Assembly (NCBI GenBank): GCA_036346375.1
Contig: CM070503.1
Coordinates: 4,774,001-4,838,000 of the forward strand
Source: Guadua angustifolia
Taxonomy: Eukaryota; Streptophyta; Magnoliopsida; Poales; Poaceae
Length of the DNA stretch: 64,000 nucleotides
Direction of reading: 5' to 3'
In this document: positions 58,979 through 64,000 of the stretch, one piece after another
Numbering within the stretch: the stretch's first letter is position 1
Layout of the letters: each line of letters begins with the position of its first letter
Position numbers and translations under genes: made by a program
The notes under the pieces: generated by a model
What the model was told of the DNA's origin: nothing
Databases searched by the model: none
The model's input: only the letters and a program-made list of their open reading frames with translations

Positions 58979-59446
58979 TGCTCATTCGATTGCTCGTTAA
59001 TTTGCCTCAATTTTCAATCGGTATTTGCCTTGAAACGTTTATCTTGAGCCGATTATCGCCGTATGGTTCGGCGACAACTGGTTATCGCCGTACTATTTGG
59101 CTGCAGTTGGTTGTCGCCAAATCGTACGGCGATAACTGCCACACGTCGCACGAGCTCTATCGATGCAGCGTTAAGTGCGAGATTAACAAGTAGTCGCCAA
59201 ACGGTGTGGCAAAAATAGTAACTTCGTCCAGCCACCCGGCGACTACTCTATTTCGCTGTGCCGTTTGGCGAAGCAGTATTATTTTTGCAATTTTATTTTT
59301 TCACGTATTAATATCGCAATTACTTTTAGAAAATGTATTATTAAAAAAATCACCGTCCACAGAGCATCAAGAAATTGTAATAGTTGGTACACAAGTGGGC
59401 TAAGTAGGGAATGGTTGGGTCATTTGCATACAATTTTCTATACTAT

Positions 59447-59678
59447 AAGCCTGTTTGGTAGAGTTCTAGATTCTAACTTCATTTAAGATCTGAAACTTGT
59501 AGACTAAAATAAAGTAAATTAAGTTTATATTTTTGGTCTAAAATGTAAACAAAATAATCCATCTAAACACTCTTAATGTACTCACAACTTCAGCTCCACA
59601 GATCTGATTGAGCTAGAAATACCCAGCTCCACTAAATCTACAGATTTTAATAGAACTGGAGCTTTATCAAACACACCC
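59447..59678. mobile_element. Tourist-like MITE, family B, inverted copy
   Basis: 232 bp, ends ..GCCTGTTTGGTAGAG and ..TATCAAACACACCC, probable TAT target duplication (59444-59446, 59679-59681). Confidence 0.75.
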
Positions 59679-59681
59679 TAT

Positions 59682-62349
59682 GTATCTCACGTATTCATAC
59701 ATCTTTCTTAGGAGTAGCAGTGTAGCACAATCCACAGTATGGTGTCTACTGAAAGATTCTTTCCTCCCTTTGACGACAACATGCAGGAACTTTTTAGTGA
59801 GATATTTATAGCGCAATCTTTGCGAACTGTTACCAGCTGATGCAAAAGAGACAGAAAGATTGATATGCATATACACGTTACATACTCTAGGGGCTCGATC
59901 ATCATTATTGCTGTTAGGTGCATGAATGCACCTTATGATGGATCCACATCTCAGAGGCTGAGGCAGAGCCTAGCTATGTGCCTATGTCCGAGGGCTTCGT
60001 TGTTTATGAGTGAATGAATGAATGACAAGAAGAGCATCTATTGATCAGCAGTCCTGGCTGTACTTGATGTTGCCAATAAAGGATCGAGCTTATAACTGTG
60101 CGAGTACAATCAAACTGACACGGGAAGCAATTCTGCACAAGGGCAGAGTGACGCTTCACTGCTGCATGCGCAGCACGCGGCACAGGAAAATATCGATCGA
60201 GCCCCTGCTGTTAACTACGCCGTTTGGTGACCGAAATTCGACCAAGGATAGTTAAAACCGTAAAAAATCCATTTCAAAGCTGTTAAAAATTAAATGGTAT
60301 GAAAATTTAAATTATTTTAAAAGCTGATCAAACCAGCGAGCGAATTTTATGGTAAATAAATAAAAATAACTCGAAAATGCACGAAAATGGACAGTTTTTT
60401 TTTTTTTTGCAAAAACCGAAGGCAACTGAAAAATAGGGGGAAAAGTAAAAAAATTGAGAAAATTGCCAAAAAAATGTTGTAAAATTTTAAAAAATCCATC
60501 GAAGGGCAAGAAAATAGAAAAAAACTGTAAGAAATATATAAAAAATACATAAAAATACAAAAAAATCCAGTATAATCTCTCCTAAATATGAAAAAAATAC
60601 GACATGACCTTACTATATTTTAAATAATTGAAATTTGTAAATTAGGCACTTAGTAATAGTATATCAATAAATAATCTTTCATTTTAATACTACTCACACA
60701 TCAATCCAACAAATACAAAAAAAGGCATTCACATAATCGCATACTAATACCATTCACAATTTCACAACTATTCACATATCAATATCATTTTTATATTTTA
60801 ATACCTTTCATTTGAAGTTGTGAAGCAGGCATAAATTCGTCGTGATGCATACGATAATTAAATTGCAGGAGAGGACCAATGAAACCATATACCTTGTGCA
60901 AGTATGAGACATCCTGATATTGTCCTGTGACATGGATGGACTTGTGGAAGAACATAGTGCCATTGAAATAAATCATGAAGTAAATTATACTCACGCGTGT
61001 CGGTCTTATCTAAGAATCGCACATAATTATTACTACGTAGATAGGCCATTCCTGCTTGAATTTTGTGAAATTCTCGTTTATGTCTACTTCATTGGCGTCT
61101 AAATATTTTTCATCTATATCTTGGTCACTCGGGGACGGGGCACCCTCGTCTGCAAATGAAATATAGTACAAAAATGTTAACTGTGAATTGGTGTACAACT
61201 AAACAAATATTTTAAATCTCACTTACCACATTTTTATGTTTCTCTCACAGCGCTAATTAAGTATGAACTATTTGCTTTCTGCCTCGCAATACCAGCAGTG
61301 TGAAAATTTTTGGCCCATGATGAGCCAATGGCCTGTTTCGCACTCTTCTCTTTATGTGTCCACTGATAGATGTCAATTCTTGGTTGCACGGGCCATGGGC
61401 TATACCAACGTTATAATCCCCACCACCTGTGGTCTTTCTCATTGCGAGAAACACCGAAACATCTTCGACAACAGATCATGAATACTTGTCACCTGCCCCC
61501 ACTTCTAAATTCTGCCTCCGCCCTGGAGGCAACCATGACATGCTAGAGTTGGTCCTTCTCAATCAGCATCGTTGGTGTACTCTGAATATACACTTTGCCT
61601 CCGCGAGGAATCTCTAGTAGCTTCTTTCCTCAGCCTCTCCTCTCTCTTGTCCTTCTTCTTATCTCTAGTCCTGTTTAGGTCACACTGAAAGTACTCACAA
61701 AATCCCATAGGAACTTTACTATAATAAACAACACTTGTACTGCGCCCTGCCAAATGCTGCTTTAGTTGGGTTGCACCGTCTGCTTTCCTTTATTTGAGAT
61801 AGTGCTTTGCATGTCACTGTTTTAGTCGTGTTACACCACCTCCTTTTTTCTCTTTGAAATAGTGCTTGCATCGAAATCCAGAATCCAACTTCTCACTATG
61901 CTCCCACACCACGTCGACATGGTCTACCATTTGCTAATTGAACACAACAAAAATAAGAATACATGCAAATATCGCTACTTGGACAAATAGTACCATTTGC
62001 GAATGTCGTCCATTACTACTAAATATACTTGAACAAATATTGCCACTTCATATATTTTAACAAATATTGCTACTTAACATAATTAAACAAATATTGCTAT
62101 TTGACATACCTCAACATATATTGCTACTTGACATACTTGAACAAATATTGCTACTAAATATAATTGAACAAATGTTGATACTAAAACATGTTCAAATAAA
62201 TATTGGTACTAAAAACTCGTAAACAAATAACCGGTGAGCATTTTATCATAAAGTAAATATTGGTACTAAACATGCTCACTGTTTATTCTCTCTACCACTT
62301 TCTCTCCGAACAAATATTGCTTCAATTCCTGCTAGTGCATGTTCATGAT
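59682..62349. other. Intergenic, possible degenerate coding fragments on minus strand
   Basis: 60230-60600 is a/t-rich with aaaaccg motifs. Minus frames at 60791-60994, 61010-61198, 61257-61454 and 61559-61753 look like exons of one decayed reading frame (acidic DEGAPSPSDQDIDEKY, basic KKKDKREERLRKEATRDSSR), perhaps from a transposon. No domain is recognised. 61930-62270 has a repeated acaaatattgctact motif, about ten copies. Confidence 0.35.
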
Positions 62350-62560
62350 GAAATTTGCCAAATCAAACCTTACCAAAAATTGGCATGCCAAAAATTTGGT
62401 CACCAAATTGGTTGCCAACATTTGGCCAACAATTGGCAAGAAAATGAACTAGGGGTGCCAATGGAGAAGAGAATCTAGCCAAAATTTGGTTGCAAACCAA
62501 ATGCTTACCAAAATTTGGTAAGGCAAACGTTAGCAACAATTAGAAGCAAACCAAACAGCC
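62350..62560. mobile_element. MITE remnant with aaatttggt inverted repeats
   Basis: ccttaccaaaaattggca at 62368 is inverted at 62505-62525, and the right end ccaaacagcccc at 62559 resembles a Tourist terminus. The left end is not defined. Confidence 0.5.
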
Positions 62561-63049
62561 CCATAGTGACCATGTCCATGTATGCATGTATTAGCAGGGA
62601 AGTGTAAAAGTGCTAAATTGGATGGAATATTTACCTCTAACTTCAGCGAGCAACCTAACCTGCTCTTCTCCTCAATTGAGCGATTTTTCTACAAAACCAA
62701 GAGAAATTTGTTCAAAACCAACAGAAAAGCGTGAATTTTGTTACAGCTCACGAAATTCGACAGAAACTTCGAAAATCGCTAAAACCGAATGGTTTTCGCG
62801 CCTTACTGAGCGAAAATCAAAGCTCCTCTGGTAGTTTGATGGCGCGCAGCGACCGGATCTTGGCGGTGGCGACACGGTTAGCAAGAACAGTGTTGGCGTA
62901 CTTTACGCCAGGGTACCCTCTCCGCCGCAGATAAGTAAGACCACTTGGCAGGCTGGCGAGCTAGTGGGCGATCAGGCCCCACTCGCCCGGCAAGTAGCCC
63001 ACCTGGCGCCCTAGCGAGCAGGTGGGCGATCAGGCCCTACTCGCCGGGC
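62561..63049. other. Intergenic with a short GC-rich direct repeat
   Basis: Near 62960-63045 gtgggcgatcaggcccyactcgcc occurs twice, about 60 bp apart. No gene recognised. Confidence 0.4.
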
Positions 63050-64000
63050 GTTGACTGTAGGGTCAAGGATGCGCCTAGAGGGGTGTTGAATAGGCGTTTA
63101 ACAAAATCAATCACTCTTTAAAATGATGCGCTCTAATCAACCCCTATGTCAAAGCCTAATCAAAGATAATGCGGAAGCGATAAACTAGGTTTCGACAATT
63201 AAGTCCTAAATCAACTATGCTTACTAGAGCACTAACTAAATTTGGTCTCTACACAAGAATTGCTAGGTTGAATAAGCGAACTAAACTAAACAATTCTAAT
63301 ACAATCAAGCAATGAATAATATAATAATAAAGTAAATGCTTGAATGTAAAGGAGACACGATACTTTTTACCGTGATGTTCGGAGATTTGCCGGTCTCCCC
63401 TAATCCACGTTGAGGCTAGCCCAAACTCTTGGACCGACTGTGTGCTTGAGCACTCGCCTCAAATCCACTAGAGGTGGTTTTTCACTCTTTCGCGTAGGCT
63501 CAACCAGAACCTTCACAAACTTTGCCGAGGCGTCTCACAACCTTGAGGGCTCCCGCGCACGACGCTCTACGTCGTCTAGGAGTCGGCAACCTCTAAGAGT
63601 AATAAGCCGAGTCTCCGCTCGAGCTTCACCTAGCGCAACACATGCGCTTCCGGTGATCACCTAGTGCAACACAAGCACCTAGGTCTCCCTTAAGTGTAAC
63701 ATATGCACAAGAGGTCGCTCAATCAACTTCTAATTGCAACACATGCAATTAGGGCTCACTCTTTGCTCAAGAATCAAATTGAGGAGTGCAACACATGCAA
63801 CCGCCTCCCATAAAACTCACAATAGCACCAACCACCCTGCCCAAGCCCCCTATGGGGTCTATTTATAACCCCACCAAGAAAACTAGCCGTTTGCGGGCAA
63901 TTCGGGCAAAAACCAGCGGGACTGGCACTACCGCACTCTTAGGGCCGGTAGTGCCAGTCGTAGCCCCAACGGTCGGCTAATGACTCTTTTACCGGTACTA
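63050..64000. other. LTR-retrotransposon-like sequence running out of the window
   Basis: tagaggggtgttgaataggcg, the gcggaagcgataaacta stretch, an internal acacatgcacc-type repeated phrase (gcaacacatgc occurs several times) and a terminal ggtagtgccagtcg block are of the kind I associate with long plant LTRs. No protein domain or LTR boundary can be shown within the window. Confidence 0.35.

Larger units (their letters stand above)
56916..59352. mobile_element. Long-inverted-repeat DNA transposon, MULE-like
   Basis: Arms of roughly 300 bp (56916-57215 and 59055-59352) are inverted copies. They start gaattttttttaataatac and contain cttcgccaaacggcac and cgtacggttcggcg blocks. An 8-bp direct repeat CCGTCCAC flanks it (56908-56915, 59353-59360). 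Another copy of the arm start lies inside at 57234-57310. Long arms and an 8-9-bp duplication suit Mutator-like elements, but an hAT origin is possible. The interior has no transposase; a minus frame near 58270-58520 repeats a DDDFM(S/P)P motif with Ser/Arg/Thr-rich sequence of unknown origin. Confidence 0.6.

Noticed and set aside
58777..59047. Glu/Arg-rich or Ser/Leu-rich frames
   Set aside because: Translations of a polypyrimidine tract.

Overview
The window looks like a piece of a grass (Poaceae) nuclear chromosome. Intergenic DNA is AT-rich and packed with element types typical of grasses: Tourist and Stowaway MITEs, Helitrons, CACTA elements and Ty1/copia retrotransposons. The few host genes are widely spaced. 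The one clear single-exon regulator has the strongly GC-rich coding bias of grass genes. Genus cannot be fixed from sequence alone. No tRNA, rRNA or known miRNA precursor was recognised, and no bacterial-type features are present.

Layout. 1-6559 is a decayed Ty1/copia retrotransposon on the minus strand, cut by the window start inside its 3' LTR. 7652-16120 holds two near-identical 2.5 kb segments. Each carries a Tourist MITE and a two-exon gene for a small secreted eight-cysteine defensin-like peptide, and ends in a Helitron terminus. Between the segments lie Helitron material with a short-repeat array and a captured fragment resembling the Lys/Glu-rich region of CAF-1 large subunit (FAS1). 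A third, diverged peptide gene sits at 21564-21947, so this is a three-gene DEFL cluster. 19.2-21.3 kb is an AT-rich modular repeat with a relative at 51.6-52.9 kb. 22.36-23.74 kb is a probable solo copia LTR. 24-35 kb is gene-poor and holds Tourist, Stowaway, palindromic and hAT-type MITEs plus a second Helitron of the repeat-array family.

35054-43571 is an 8.5 kb CACTA (En/Spm) element with a 3-bp target duplication. It carries a broken TNP2-type transposase and a second, TNPA/Ptta-like gene, both on the minus strand. 49864-50676 encodes an intact single-finger C2H2 repressor of the GIS/ZFP5/ZFP8 type, with QALGGH finger, IRLFG motif and C-terminal EAR motif. 53722-54395 is a 674-bp non-autonomous CACTA element made of repeats. 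56916-59352 is a 2.4 kb element with roughly 300-bp inverted arms flanked by an 8-bp direct repeat, probably MULE-like. The right edge (63.05-64 kb) has the look of LTR-retrotransposon sequence running out of the window.

The host genes supported are the three DEFL peptides (probably extracellular defence or signalling peptides) and the C2H2 repressor. They do not form a pathway. The rest is transposons, several of them nested. Coordinates of degenerate elements are approximate unless a target duplication is given.
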